Notes: a model not told the origin generated them from the sequence alone. 64,000 nt of DNA from Watersipora subatra (GCF_963576615.1 NC_088711.1:22848182-22912181); one strand, 5' to 3'; shown: positions 45,005-58,420, numbered from the stretch's first letter. Translations and numbers: made by a program.

Positions 45005-46847
45005 CCGTATATTCCCACGTAAAAGCCAATTCTAGAACACCCAAAATGTCACCAAACTAAGGGGTCCAGCTTATACGCGCGTAACTCTGATTGAAAGTAA
45101 ATGAAATTACTTTATGCTAATTTGATTTCAACAGCTGGAACTCTAATCATTCTGAGCATGCGGCTGGTAGCCTTTGTTTTTCAGCTAGTTCATACAGTAG
45201 CAGTGACTTGCACTTGAAAAAAAGCCAAATAAAAGGATTCATTGAAAAAAATACAATGAAACCGGTGCATTTAGCCTTTTTCTGTCCAGCTGTTGTGAAG
45301 CAGCTCTTGTTTGATAATAGTACACTATGACGGCAATAACAGTCTGTAGTTAGTCATACAAATGATTGTTTGCGTTTTTTGCGTGTCACACACAATTGAA
45401 TTAATAGTATCACTAATACAGTTGATGGATTTTAAAAATAAATGTCTCATTTTACCGATAAAAGCAAATTAATGTCTTATTTTGGTTCTATTAAACTAAA
45501 AGACAAGTGATGCCATAAAAAGGCCACAAAAGTGCGGAATACTTCGGATACTTGTGTCCACTTCATACAACCGTGGTTGACAAGTTGAGCATGTACCGAG
45601 TCAGACGAGTTACTGCTAGTGCTATAGCTTACAGCATTATTATTACTATAGCTTACAGCATTATTATTACTATAGCTTACAGCATTATTATTACTATAGC
45701 TTACAACATTATTATCACTATAGCTTACAGCATTACTACTACTATAGCTTACAGCATTATTATTACTATAAATTACAACATTATTATTACTATAGCTTAC
45801 AGCATTATTATTACAATAGCTTACAGCATTATTATTACTATAGCTTACAACATTATTATTACTATAGCTTACAGCATTATTATTACTATAGCTTACAACA
45901 TTATTATTACTATAGCTTACAGCATTATTATTACTGTAGCTTACAGCAATATTATTACTATAGCTTACAACATTATTATTACTGTAGCTTACAGTATTAT
46001 TATTACTATAGCTTACAGCATTATTATTACTATAGCTTAAAGTATTATTATTACTACAGCTTACAGCATTATTATTACTGTAGCTTACAGCATTATTATC
46101 ACTATAACTTACAGCATTATTATTATTATTATAGCTTACAGCATTATTATTACTACAGCTTACAACAGTATTATTACTATAATTTACAGCATTACTATTA
46201 CTATAGCTTACAGCATTTTAATTTCTATAACTTACAGCATTATTATTACTACAGCCTACAACAGTATTATTACTATAATTTACAGCATTACTATTACTAT
46301 AGCTTACAGCATTTTAATTTCTATAACTTACAGCATTATTATTACAATAGCTTACAGCATTATTATTATTATTTCTGTTAGAAATAAATACTCACTGTCA
46401 CTGCTACTATTGCCCAATAGATGATCATCATAAGTCCATTGATCTACAATTTGTGAACCCTATAAATATAGATATATATATATGGATTTTATGTATCTGA
46501 TCATCGTGAAGAAGAAATAGCTATCAAAAAGTGTTTCTCCAAAACGAAACTAAGGTCAGCGTGAGGTCCCAACGTATATTCCATTGGTTCACTGCAAACA
46601 GATGATATTTTTCTTTCGATTGAGAAATGACACGTTAGGCTAATTATACTACTCACCAACCAAAAACAGTTTTACTAAGCCAACAAAGCGCTCCACTTCC
46701 GCAACCGTTTGCTTTGGTAGGTATGTACGGCGTGTTACAATTTGTCGGGGTGGCTTGTATGCGAATGCTTATAAATTTCCTTATTTCAGGGCGGTTTTTT
46801 TAGGATCGGCTTATACCTGAGAGAAGGTTATATGGGGAGATATACGG
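45005..46847. mobile_element. TA-flanked DNA transposon carrying a 24-bp minisatellite (1.84 kb)
   Basis: The left end CCGTATATTCCCACGTAAAAG and the reverse-complemented right end CCGTATATCTCCCCATATAA are inverted, followed inside by GCTTATACGCG and GTATAAGCCG. TA flanks it at 45,003-45,004 and 46,848-46,849. It has no transposase. The middle is largely a tandem array. Confidence 0.72.
45620..46372 (+). repeat. 24-bp minisatellite, about 31 copies
   Basis: The unit is ACAGCATTATTATTACTATA plus GCTT, with variants. It stays open as an Ile/Thr/Ala/Tyr repeat only because 24 is divisible by three. It lies inside the transposon at 45,005-46,847. Confidence 0.95.
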
Positions 46848-47700
46848 TAGTTTCTATAATGATGCCTTTCCTTTGATGCATTATCAGTAGGAGAATCAGC
46901 CTTGCTCTTTGCAGTTATAATCAAAGTACAAAAAATAAAAAAAGCTCAAACAGGTGTCGGGAGACAAAACAGACAGGCACAACCAAAATGGTGTATCACT
47001 GAAACCAGTTATGCACTGGTGATGTCATTCTCTACCACAAGCCCAACAAAGCATATTCATCCTCTGCACACAGGATGCTGGTTTACAACTGTCTATGTCG
47101 CTTATGTCATAAGCAAAGCTAAGATGAAACTGCTTTGAATATTATTGTATATATTTTCACTGGTGCATTTGTTAGCTCTAAACAGCGTAAGTCGAGTTTG
47201 TTATCACTTGTGGACTCCCTGTACTAGCTTATGTAAACTGTTTCATTAAATCAACTAAAGATGTGGAATGGGCAGCGCCTAAACATATCATTTCCTATGA
47301 AGTAAATCAAGGGAGCGTATTATAATTTAATGTTGAAACAATACAAATTTAAATGAAATACTTGCTTCTGAAATGCAAAATACTTGCTTGCAAAATACTT
47401 TTTGCTTCTTAAAAGATATTTTCGTAGCTGCTTTAATTAACCCTCTGAGCCATTTAAAACATTGCGTAAAATATATCGGAACAAAAATTTATTTCTTGAA
47501 ATTTAATTAAATCTAAAAGTAGTTTGAGTAAAACAATATAAAAACATGAAAACATGACCCTAATTATATTGCTTCATAATATTTCAACCCTCTCTTTTGT
47601 CAGGAGTTTTCCTTACAATGGTCTGTTTTCCTAGCCACTAATTGCTTCCTGCTGTAACTGATTCTATAAGTGTTTGATTAATGTTGTTTTGGTTTCACAG

Positions 47701-47922
47701 AAAATCTGGCATTGGGCCAGGGCAACAGCCACAATGGTAAGGGCGCTATGAACAATGATGGCGGAATCCTGGTAGATGGCGCAATACATTTACCATCATG
47801 GGACAAACATGCTCCTGGAAATGTGTTCACATCCAATTCTTCGGCAGGAGTATGGTGGATGGTGAACCTTGGGCAGAAGTGTAACGTATCTTTGATTGTC
47901 ATCTACGCGTATGAAGGCCAAG
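47701..47922 (+). CDS. Exon 7: discoidin N-half
   Basis: The acceptor is TTTTGGTTTCACAG and the donor is GTATGA, phase 1 to 1, 74 codons. It begins ENLALGQGNSHNGKG and includes VDGAIHLPSW and VWWMVNLGQKCNVSLIVIYA, a clear match to the family core. It pairs with exon 8. Confidence 0.88.
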
Positions 47923-49523
47923 GTATGAACAATTATATCATATCGTTTTTAGAAGTAAAAATTACATACATAGTCAATTTCATTTTATGACCACATCTGC
48001 ATCAGTATTTTTAGCTAACTGCAAATTTGAGTAAATATTTGTCTCATTATACAGAGTTATTTCCAACATATGATTTTAGAAATTCATGCTTATAACGCTT
48101 ATATAGAGCACTCTCGATTTACGACTTTAATCTCCTTCAGAGTTGGCGTTGTATGACAACAAAATTATACGGAGTGGTATAGAAACCATAGTAATTATAT
48201 AATGCAAATACCCACTGGTAAAAATCATCAAAGTTTTATACAAGTAATGTACATATTAAAACTTAGTAACAAAATAGTATGTTAACCTTAATAACTATAG
48301 TTACCTACAGTAGCTTTAGCGTATTTAGTGTTATTTAGGGTTATGCTCTGCATTAAAATGTAACATTGCAATGTACCATGTGCAGTACCTTTGAGACAGA
48401 CGTACATACAACATAAGCTTTGAATTTAACTTAAATAAATTAAGCTTACTAAACACACACTTGAAGCTAAGTTTTAGAATGTATTTTTAACATTTTACTG
48501 AACTTTAAACTTTTTATAGCTAAAATTTTATCATTTATTAGTTTCAGGCTTCGTTTTCACTCGTTTCTGACTTAAGTTTTAGCCGAACGCATTAAAAACT
48601 TTTTCAATCTACTTCGCCAAGAAAGCCCGAATGATGCTGTTCTCAAAAATGTTCTGTTTAATACAAAATAAAGTCGATTTTTGTTTGGAAGTTAAGAAAA
48701 TTTGTCTGACAACTGACCTTCTGTTTGAAGGAATCGCAACTCCAAATTTGCTACTGGTTTCTAAAGAGAAAATATTCCCATTTTCACAGGAGGAATGCTG
48801 AGCTGAGAGATATTTGTCATCACACATGCTTCATTCGTTGTGAAAATGTTTTCGGTGAACAGCATTTCGGCGACTTTATTATTTTGACATACATACAGTA
48901 ATAATCACACAGACTGCCAAATTTGAACTCGGGTAAAAGTTTTGTTGAATTCGTATGGTGAAATAAGCTTTGCATGGCAAGGTGGAAAAATCATCAGGTT
49001 TCACTTCATGAAGCAAAAAAAAATTATATCAGGGTAATCATATTCCGAGGGTGCACTGCACTGTACTACATGACCATTTTATACAAATGGCTGTATAAAG
49101 GTAGTTTACTCATAACCTTTTTGGTCTCAGAACCACTTTATGGTCAAAAAGCCTTCTGATTTTGCGTATGGCAAAGCAACAATATTAGCTTAATGCTCCA
49201 TATCTATGTACCCACATGACTCTGAATTGTACTTGAACCATCTTATATAAGAGGTTGCCGCACTAACCGTTTACCCGCTACTGCTTTGCTCACACTCACA
49301 ACGTGCTTTGTAGACTAACTAAAGTGATAGAATAAGTTTATCAAATGTAAAAGAGTGCCCTTCATACCAGCCTATTGGTAATTGGCGTTGTAAATATATC
49401 GTCGTAGTCAATTTTGTCTTGTGTTCACTGAGGCTGTATTTGTAAGTTGTCCGTAGGAAAGCTGCCTCATCTGCTGTTCGACTATTTATAAAACCTGTAC
49501 TGTCAACTTTTCATCTACTTTAG
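47923..49523. other. Intron 7: no other feature
   Basis: Unique AT-rich intron. Nothing assigned. Confidence 0.5.
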
Positions 49524-49751
49524 AAGCATTCATGAACAATACTTTTGTTCTTGGTTATACGTATTCACCTCAACCACTATCAGCCGATCCGCAGTCATCT
49601 ACCTGGGTGATTATAGCTAGCGAAACTGAACCACATGATTCTTATGAGTATGCAATAGCCCTTCCTGATAGACCATTGTATAAATACCTCTCCATCTATA
49701 GTAATGATGAAAACGGCTTTGCATTGACAGAAGTCCTCGTGTTTGGATTCA
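49524..49751 (+). CDS. Exon 8: discoidin C-half
   Basis: The acceptor is ATCTACTTTAG and the donor is A|GTGAGT, phase 1 to 1, 76 codons. It runs from EAFMNNTFVLGYTY through STWVIIASETEP and YKYLSIYS to ALTEVLVFGF, the closing strand. The 3.1-kb GA-rich minisatellite begins 210 bp after it. Confidence 0.82.
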
Positions 49752-49961
49752 GTGAGTACAGCAATTATTTTTACTAAACCTGCAGACTGTATACATGTAT
49801 ATACAGTCTGTATAAATGTATATAGCTAACCTATTCCAACACTATAGTAGTGCTGGTACAATAATATGGTTAATTGATATAATAGAATGTGTAGATGGTT
49901 GTTTCTTGTACGTCCTATTACTTGTATGAATACAAGTAGTAAGGGTACACAACAAAGTTAA

Positions 49962-52900
49962 GATGATAGATGGAGGGAAAGTAATAGATAGAGGGAGAAA
50001 GATAGCTGGAAGGAGAGTGATAGATGAAGGGAGAGAGATAGATGGAGGGAGAGTGATAGGTGGAGGGAGAGAGATAGATGGAGGGAGAGTGATAGGTGGA
50101 AGGAGAGTGATAGGTGGAAGGAGAGAAATAGATGGATGGAGAGTGATAGATGGAGGGAGAGTGATAGATGGAGTGAGAGTGATAGGTGGAAGGAGGGTGA
50201 TAGATGGAGGGAAAGGTATAGATGGAGGGAGAGTGATAGATGGAGGGAGAGAGATAGATGGAGGGAGAGTGATAGGTGGAAAGATAGTGATAGATGGAGG
50301 GAGAGAGATAGATGGAGGGAGAGTGATAGGTGGAAGGAGAGTGATAGAAGGAAGGAGAGAGATAGATGGAGGGAGAGTGATAGATGGAGGGAGAGTGATA
50401 GATGGAGGGAGAGAGATAGATGGAGGGAGAGTGATAGGTGGAAAGATAGTGATAGGTGGAGGGAGAGTGATAGATGGAAGGAGAGTGATAGATAGAGGGA
50501 GAGTGATAGATCGAAGGAGAGAGATAGATGGAGGGAGCGTGATAGATGGAGGGAGAGAGATAGATGGAAGGAGAGTTATAGGTGGAGGGAGAGTGATAGG
50601 TGGAGGGAGAGTGATAGATGGAGGGAGAGTGATAGATGGAAGGAGAGTGATTGATGGAAGAAGAGAGATAGATGGAGAGTGATAGATGGAGGGAGAGTGA
50701 TAGATGGAGGGAGAGTGATAGATGGAGGGAGGGAGAATGATAGATGGAGAGAGAGAGATAGGTGGAGGGAAAGTGATAGATGTAGGGAGAGAAATAGGTG
50801 GAGGGAGAGTGATAGATTGAGGGAGAGAGATAGGTGGAGGTAAAGTGATAGATGGCGGGAGAGAGATAGATGGAGAGATAGAGATAGGTGGAGGGAGAGT
50901 GATAGATAGATGGAGGGAGAGAGATAGGTGAAGGGAGAGTGATAGATGGAAGGAGAGTGATAAATGGAGGGAGAGAGATAGGTGGAGATAGAGTGATAGA
51001 TGGAGGGAGAGAGATAGATGGAGAGATAGAGATAGGTGGAGGGAGAGTGATAGATAGATGGAGGGAGAGAGATAGGTGAAGGGAGAGTGATAGATGGAAG
51101 GAGAGTGATAAATGGAGGGAGAGTGATAGATGGAGGGAGAGTGATAGATGGAGGGAGGGAGAATGATAGATGGAGAGAGAGAGATAGGTGGAGGGAAAGT
51201 GATAGATGTAGGGAGAGAAATAGGTGGAGGGAGAGTGATAGATTGAGGGAGAGAGATAGGTGGAGGTAAAGTGATAGATGGAGGGAGAGAGATAGATGGA
51301 GAGATAGAGATAGATGGAGAGAGAGTGATAGATAGATGGAGGGAGAGAGATAGGTGGAGGGAGAGTGATAGATGGAAGGAGAGTGAGAGATGGAGGGAGA
51401 GTGATAGATGGAGGGAGATAGATAGATGGAGGGAGAGAGATAGATGGAGGGAGAGTGATAGATAAATGGAGGGAGAGAGATAGGTGGAGGGAGAGTGATA
51501 GATGGAGGGAGAGTGATAGATGGAGGGAGAGTGATAGATGGAGGGGGAGAGATAGATGGAGGGAGAGTGATAGATGGAGGGAGAGTGATAGATGGAGGGA
51601 GAGTGATAGATGGAGAGAGAGAGATAGGTGGAGGGAAAGTGATAGATGTAGGGAGAGAAATAGGTGGATGGAGAGTGATAGATGGAGGGAGAGAGATAGG
51701 TGGAGGTAGAGTAATAGATGGAGGGAGAGAGATAGATGGAGAGATAGAGATAGATAGGTGGAGGGAGAGGGATAGATGGAGGGGAAGAGATAGATGGAGG
51801 GAGAGAGATAGGTGGAGGGAGAGTGATATATGGAGTGAGAGAGATAGATGGAGGGAGAGAGATTGGTGGACGGAGAGTGATAGATGAAGGGAGAGTGATA
51901 GATGGAGGGAGAGTGATAGATGGAGGGAGAGAGATAGATGGAGGGAGAGAGATAGGTGGGAGAGAAGAGTGAGAGATGGAGGGAGAGTGATAGATGGAGG
52001 GAGAGAGATAGATGGAGGGAGAGAGATAGATGGAGGGAGAGTGATAGGTGGAGGGAGAGAGATAGGTGGAGGGAGAGAGATAGGTGGACGGAGAGTGATA
52101 GATGAAGGGAGAGTGATCGATGGAGGGAGAGTGATAGATAGAGGGAGAAAGATAGATGGAGGGAGAGAGATAGGTGGAGGGAGAGTGATAGATGGAAGGA
52201 GAGTGATAAATGGAGGGAGAGAGATAGGTGGAGGTAGAGTGATAGATGGAGGGAGAGAGATAGATGGAGAGATAGAGATAGATGGAGGGAGAGTGATAGA
52301 TAGATGGAGGGAGAGTGATAGATGGAGGGGGAGAGATAGATGGAGGGAGAGTGATAGATGGAGGGAGAGTGATAGATGGAGAGAGAGAGAGAGATATAGG
52401 TGGAGGGAAAGTGATAGATGTAGGGAGAGAAATAGGTGGAGGGAGAGTGATAGATGGAGGGAGAGAGATAGGTGGAGGTAGAGTGATAGATGGAGGGAGA
52501 GAGATAGATGGAGAGATAGAGATAGGTGGAGGGAGAGTGATAGATGGAGGGAAATAGATAGATGGAGGGAGAGAGTTAGGTGGAGGGAGAGTGATAGATG
52601 GAGTGAGAAAGATAGATGGAGGGAGAGAGATTGGTGGACAGGGAGTGATAGATGAAGGGAGAGTGATTGATGGAAGGAGAGTGATAGATGGAGGGAGAGA
52701 GATAGATGGAGGGAGAGAGATAGGTGGGAGAGAAGAGTGAGAGATGGAGGGAGAGTGATAGATGGAGGGAGAGAGATAGATGGAGGGAGAGAGATAGATG
52801 GAGGGAGAGAGATAGATGGAGGGAGAGTGATAGGTGGAGGGAGAGAGATAGGTGGAAGGAGAGAGATAGGTGGAGGGAGAGAGGTAGATGGAAGGAGAGA

Positions 52901-53115
52901 GATAGATGGAGGCAGAGTGATAGATGGAGGGAGAGTGATAGATGGACGGAGAGAGAGAGATAGATGGAGGGAGAGTGATAGATGGAGGGAGAGAGTTACG
53001 TGGGGGGAGACTGATAGATAGAGGGAGAGAGATAGGTGGAGGAAGAGAGATAGGTGGAGGGAGAGAGATAGGTGGGAGAGGAGAGAATGATTGGTGGGAG
53101 CAAAAAGAGAGATGA
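49962..53115 (+). repeat. 18-bp GA-rich minisatellite, about 170 copies (3.15 kb)
   Basis: The unit is GATAGATGGAGGGAGAGT with GAGA/GGTGGA variants. Larger blocks recur, for example 50,710-50,900 is repeated near 51,140-51,310 and again near 51,600 and 52,370. The plus strand is mostly purine. Arg/Asp/Gly-rich frames here are artefacts. It lies in intron 8, 210 bp after exon 8. Confidence 0.97.
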
Positions 53116-53579
53116 GCGAGGAGTGAAAAAAGAGAAGGGCAGAGGAGGGAAGACGTAAGTTTGCAAATCAGGTTTCCTTTTTTTATTTCGGGTGTTTGAA
53201 TTTCAAATTTTTTGTTTGCCGTTCGAAGGAAAAGGCCACAATAGAGGATGCTGCTGAAAGTACTAGCTATTACATTTGGATGGTGCAGTTAAGATCAAGG
53301 CAAATTCTGAAACATCTATTTCAAAAGTTATTCCACTCCAAATCTTTTTTGGTTAAAACAGTCTATGTTAAAGTAAATATTATTGAAAGTATGCATATTA
53401 ACATTTTTCGTTTGCTCTGTTGTTCTAAAACCTTGTGATAGCTTTTCCTTGGTAGTCTTGAGGTGATGGAACTTTTACATGTGGAATAATTACTAGGATC
53501 AACCTGTACATTTGGCAGTCCCGTGCACCACGAGAGATCGTAATGAGTAATCACTATATGCATAATGAATTCATGAAAT

Positions 53580-53760
53580 GGCAAGGTGGCCAAGATGTGT
53601 AGCGATTAGAGCGCCAGACTCTAGACGATCTAAGTTCAATTCCGATACAAGGCAATTCTTTTCTAATGCTCTTAGCGCGATTTCAGACGTACGCTGCTCT
53701 TGTTATAATAAAGGTTATTTTGCTGACCAAGGCAACTTTTAACATTAAAATGTAATTTCA
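53580..53760 (+). mobile_element. tRNA-headed SINE
   Basis: A tRNA-like head has an A box-like TGGCCAAGATGTG (about 53,587) and the B box AGTTCAATTCC (53,632-53,642), spaced as in a tRNA, with GTAGCGATTAGAGCGCCAGA between. The body reads GCTCTTAGCGCGATTTCAGA and ends near AATAAAGG. The cloverleaf is imperfect, so it is not a functional tRNA. Confidence 0.6.
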
Positions 53761-53813
53761 TTTGTGTAAAAAAAGTCTATTACAGAGTCTGTTGAGAATT
53801 ACTCTAATTTTAG

Positions 53814-53999
53814 AAAACATACTGCTAAACCAAACGACTTTAGCAAGCACTGTCCTATCCATATACTACCCAGCTAGTTTTGTTGTTGATGGATCTTCGC
53901 GATACCGTAGTTTTAACACACAAAATTTGACAAGACAGTGGTGGCTAGTTCGATGGGTTGAAGTATATATCATTTCGGAGATACATGTTTTTGCTGAAG
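53814..53999 (+). CDS. Exon 9: discoidin N-half
   Basis: The acceptor is ACTCTAATTTTAG and the donor is G|GTAAGA, phase 1 to 1, 62 codons, the shortest N-half. It reads NILLNQTTLASTVLS, then FVVDGSS and QWWLVRWVEVYIISEIHVFA. In the WWxVxL core the usual Asp/Asn is Arg (WWLVRW). Confidence 0.78.
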
Positions 54000-54908
54000 G
54001 TAAGATGGCTACCACTGCTATGTATCTGATGCTACATGTACATGTATTATTTTATATGATTTTCTCACTCTTTTATAATCTGTTATATATATTATTCTAT
54101 TTTATTATATTTTCATTTTCTTCCCCTTGTTTATTCAATTGCTTTGATGCTTTCCATTGTAAGTGGAGCCGTTGTGGCATAAGCTCGTGCATGGCAGTTG
54201 CGCCAAATATTTAATTTTTGAAATATTTGAAAAAATTTTCATAAAATAGTAAACTCTCGAGGAAGATACACTAATAAACTTGTATAAGTTAGCAAATATA
54301 AATTAAAAGAGCGGTCAAAGCTGCATGACCATGAGATTATGTGGTTGTATTGAGCTCATGAACAACAAAATAAAGTGTTTAATATTTATCATCTCAGCTG
54401 ATATGTAATCACTGATAACTTGCTAGTGACTAATAATCTTTGTAGTTAATAGACCACATTACTAACTGAAATAATATAACTCATGCTCATTTATATCATT
54501 GGTTTATAAAAGTTTCAAGTAAAACCATGTCTTACCGTCTTACTATTGGGGCAGCCAGCAATGTCATACTAGATTATATTATATAGAAAAAACTAGAATG
54601 ATGTTTGTTGGGGGCCAATGAGTTCCTTTGGTAAATGTTGTAACCTGAATTTAATCTAACAATAAAATTGACTGTTTCTGGAAACCTGTTAAGAAAACCA
54701 TATACATTTTTTGTATAAGCAAGAAATTAAAATATTCATCTTTAAACTCAATCAATTTCTTAAATACAAAAAAGCACTTGAAGCAAGCTGGAAAGAGCAG
54801 ATATTAGAATTTTTTACAAACAGATTTTATCAATCCATTGCTCGCACTTGATCAAGCTTTACAGATGATGTAGAAACTACATTACCATCAACAACATTTA
54901 CCTTGCAG

Positions 54909-55127
54909 TGAACCGACCAGTTAATGTATCTGTATTATCAACATTGAGTTCAAACAATGATCCATCACCTGACTCGGAGAACTGGATTACCATCGACTTT
55001 CTGGAGAACCGGCTACTTCCTACATATTATGAGTTGGATGGCTTGAGTGTAAAATGTGTTGCCCTAGCCCTCTACTCTCCGTCACAGTCAGTACTAGGTC
55101 TTCTAGAAGTTACAGCATATGGCTTCC
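54909..55127 (+). CDS. Exon 10: discoidin C-half
   Basis: The acceptor is TTTACCTTGCAG and the donor is C|GTAAGT, phase 1 to 1, 73 codons. It starts VNRPVNVSVLSTLS and ends VLGLLEVTAYGF. It completes the domain begun by exon 9 across a 0.9-kb intron. Confidence 0.8.
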
Positions 55128-55371
55128 GTAAGTACGATAACATATTTTTAGGGTGAGTTGGAAATGTTGTATGGTGAGAGAGTGGTTTATTTTGTTGCTT
55201 CGTTAGCCATAACACGCTTGATTTAAAACTATGTTTAGGCATTATCACCCTGAATATTCTTGCTGACTGCTGGAAATATAGTTGTTCTTATGCATCAGAA
55301 CGCTGAGTGGCAGATATTTTTTTGCTTTCTTCTCTTTTCTGGATATGTATTAGACATTAGATACTGATATT

Positions 55372-57560
55372 ACTATTATAGTAGTCCTTTTGCTCTCCTT
55401 GTCCAGCACCATGGTATCTGGCTGGTTTGCCAAAAATACTTGTTCATTTGGATGGAAAATTCTCAAAGGAGCTTAGTGCGGTCCTTTTTGTTGACCTCAT
55501 CCGGAGCTTGAAGCTTGAAGCTTCGAAGCTTGAAGCTTTGAAGCTCAGCGTTGAAGCTTATTGCTGCTATACTCATTGTATAGGCTACGGTTCATTAAAC
55601 CTGGAGATGATTATGGCGCTCCGAATATGCATTGCTTGCTAGTTGCTTGCATCTATTGATGATGTGTTGGATGGTCCCTGTTGCATCCTTACACACTCTG
55701 CATCTAGGATCATTCCTAGCGTGATTGATGTGTGTTTGGTGTTGCCTGGATTGGAGCACTTCATTTTGCTTCTTCATGATCTATATGACAAGTGACTTTG
55801 TATCGGTCATTAGGCCACCCTTGTTCAGCTACATGTATGTCTGGTTAAGGTTGCCAACCTTGAATACTTGCCAGTTATAGGTATCATTGAAAACATTTGG
55901 TGTATCAGTCAGATTCCTCATCATCAATGTTCATTGTCAGAGCAATTGAGTGGGATTCAGCTAGCGACTTTTCTATAGTGGCCCTGGGGCTTCATAGGCT
56001 TTCATGCTCTGTTCATCTTTCACTGGTTGCTGTACACTTTTGAGCACCAGCTACCATTTTTCTTACTAATGTACCACTTAATAATGTTGAACTTCGGGTA
56101 GAGTGCTCCATGATGGACTCTCAATCCACATTATTATGCCTGCTGGGTACCTTATTATTGGGACTACGCAAGCGTCTATTGCTGTGACTTGGTTCCTGGC
56201 ATTAAACTGGCTGCATAGGACCTGTTGAATGCGGTTCTTGCATTTGATAGTGGCTTTGTCATCTACTTCATGGCTTCATGGTCGATGTTGCTTTGCATAA
56301 ACCTCAAGTACTGGTCGGCCCCCTTCTTACAAATCCTTGGTAGTACCAGTTGGCATTTTCTGGTCATCTGTATGTGCAGTACGATCTTTCTTGAAAATGA
56401 GGCTCCACTTTTTTTAATGACTACGGTCATTTTGCTGCAGACCTGCTGTAGAGCTAATTAAGTTGTATTAACGCTTCAACAATATGTTTCTTTTTTGCTT
56501 ACAGCTTGATTTCATCCATTTAGTAAATGTGGTTGATCTTGGTGCACCTCTGAAAATGGTATATGCGTATGCAGAAGAGTCACCTTGAAGCAGTGATAAG
56601 AGTCACCTTGATAAATACCACAGTTGAATTTGACACAAGCCAGCTTTTTGCCATTTGCTACCAGTTTCGCTTTCTAGTGAGTCATCGACCTCATGATGAG
56701 TGATCCAAGGGCAGGGTAAACATTGTATGACCTTAGGCACACAAGGATTCAACTGTGGCGATGGAGTCACAGCTTTTATTGTAGCCAATCGAAGCTGTAA
56801 TAAGATTGGTATGCTCTCTCTTGCTGTCTTGACTAAATGTCCACTCCACCAGCACCTGGTGTTTGTCTTCTCTACTGTTGCCTCCAGTTCCTTTCTGTGC
56901 AGTGGTCATATCTGATTCATATGCTTTTTCAGTTTGTCTACAACTATTTCTGAAAGACGTTCTCATGCGGTGAGCAAGCGTGTTATTAGCCATTAGTTCT
57001 TGAGAATCAGCTTCTGCTTAGAGTCTTTTATTTGAAGTACGGTTCGCCCTTTTGGCAGCTTTTCTAAATTCTTGTTCTATCAGGCATTCTATATGCATCA
57101 CCATAATAATGTGCAAAAATGTCAGTTTGTTCAACTAAAAGTCTTGGACCATGTCGAGTCCAGGTATTGCCCAGTTCTTCATACGTTGCAATCCACGCTT
57201 AATATTTATTTTGATGATGGTGAATGCTTGATGGGCCACAGTATGTTAGTGGTTCTCTTTGAACGGGTTTAGTCAATCTGCAGTGGTTTGTATTTCTCCC
57301 AAATGTTCTTCCAGACAATTTGGGGTGCTGGATTTGAGAGATTCTGCCATCGAGCTCTGCAGGTATCCTTTGAATTGGAAATATACTCTTGATGGGTTAT
57401 GGTTGAGCGGCTTATTCCTTCTCTTGTTATCTCGCTTTCGGGTGTATTGCTTCAGTTTCGCCAAAAGTGCTGTTAGCTGCCTTTGTGGTGTTCCTATTAT
57501 GACACTCCCAAATGTTGTTTGATTTTTTACTGAGACTGCTATGTTTTCTTTCGCAAAGCT
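55372..57560 (-). pseudogene. Second R2/R4/NeSL-like LINE copy, degenerate, minus strand
   Basis: Reading leftward: an N-terminal basic stretch KLKQYTRKRDNKRRNK with HNPSRVYFQFKG (57,440-57,350), the RT segment AQKGTGGNSREDKHQVLVEW and ASIGYNKSCDSIA (about 56,900-56,760), then shifted-frame pieces for the following RT strand. Next come the CCHC knuckle CRVCKDATGTIQHIINRC (about 55,700) and the endonuclease start (about 55,490-55,380). The domain order is the same as the copy at window start, which supplies the missing tail. There are many stops and frameshifts. The insertion lies in the intron before exon 11. Confidence 0.8.
55507..55560. repeat. GAAGCTT cluster
   Basis: AAGCTTGAAGCTT-type units (HindIII sites) repeat about six times within the LINE fragment. 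Confidence 0.8.
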
Positions 57561-58420
57561 TTGATTTTATTTCAAGTCTCATCTACCAAATTGGAATGGA
57601 GGTTTGATGGCTGGCTGACAGTGTCTTAATATTCATCTCCTCTCTGGGGATGGTTGCTGTATTGTAGATTAGTGTCCTAGTCTAGGAAGATACTGTTTCA
57701 GTATGTGTGGAATTTGCTTTGATTTTACAATATAATTAATTGCCATGTTGAGTAACCAAAACATGCGGTGGGATGACCAGATGGGAAAAAAGAATTAAAA
57801 ATGGCTGCCATCAGAAGTACTTTTGTATTGTATTGATCCATTGGCTAATTTTCAGCGCTTTGGCAGCCAACAGAAGTGCTTTTGTCTTGCATTAATGCAA
57901 TAGCTTACTGTCAGCATTGACATCGTACATCGTATGTCTGCTTTGCAAAAGACATAACCTTCTTATAACACGCCACAGCTTGGAGCTTGCGTCTAAAGTG
58001 TTTTTGTCACCAAAACTGGTTTTTGTTCTTCTAACATCTAACATTTAAGTCAATGCTGGAAAGAGAAATATCTACATGTTGGTTATATTGTAATTAGGTT
58101 ATATTGTAATTAGGCTATGTAATTTTAAAATGCTGTCAAAAAATTCAATCTGCATTTAACTAGATTTGAAATGAATTAAAACCATGTTCCTTGATGAAAA
58201 CAAATAAAATACTCCATATATAACTACGACTTCTCATTAAATGTGGAAAATAGAATATAATTTAAAATATGGGTGCTTTTAGATTTCTACGCGTATGGAG
58301 CATGTGTTTGGGGTACAAGCATATCATTCTGATTCCAATGGTGTGCCCAGGCTCGTATTCCCTGGGGCGGCTGGCTGGCTGAGCCGCTCCAACTTTTTAG
58401 GAATTTTCCGCGGCTAAGTA
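57561..58420. other. Intron 10 sequence, no gene seen
   Basis: Unique sequence with two loose copies of GGCTGCCATCAGAAGT / GGCAGCCAACAGAAGT at about 57,801 and 57,861. Confidence 0.4.

Noticed and set aside
45552..46040. 162-codon Ile/Thr/Ala/Tyr repeat frame
   Set aside because: A product of the 24-bp minisatellite inside a DNA transposon.
49963..53021. Many frames rich in Arg/Asp/Gly/Trp
   Set aside because: The 18-bp minisatellite keeps all in-phase frames open.
53586..53655. Functional tRNA gene
   Set aside because: Box A and B are present, but acceptor and anticodon stems do not pair well and a SINE-like body follows.
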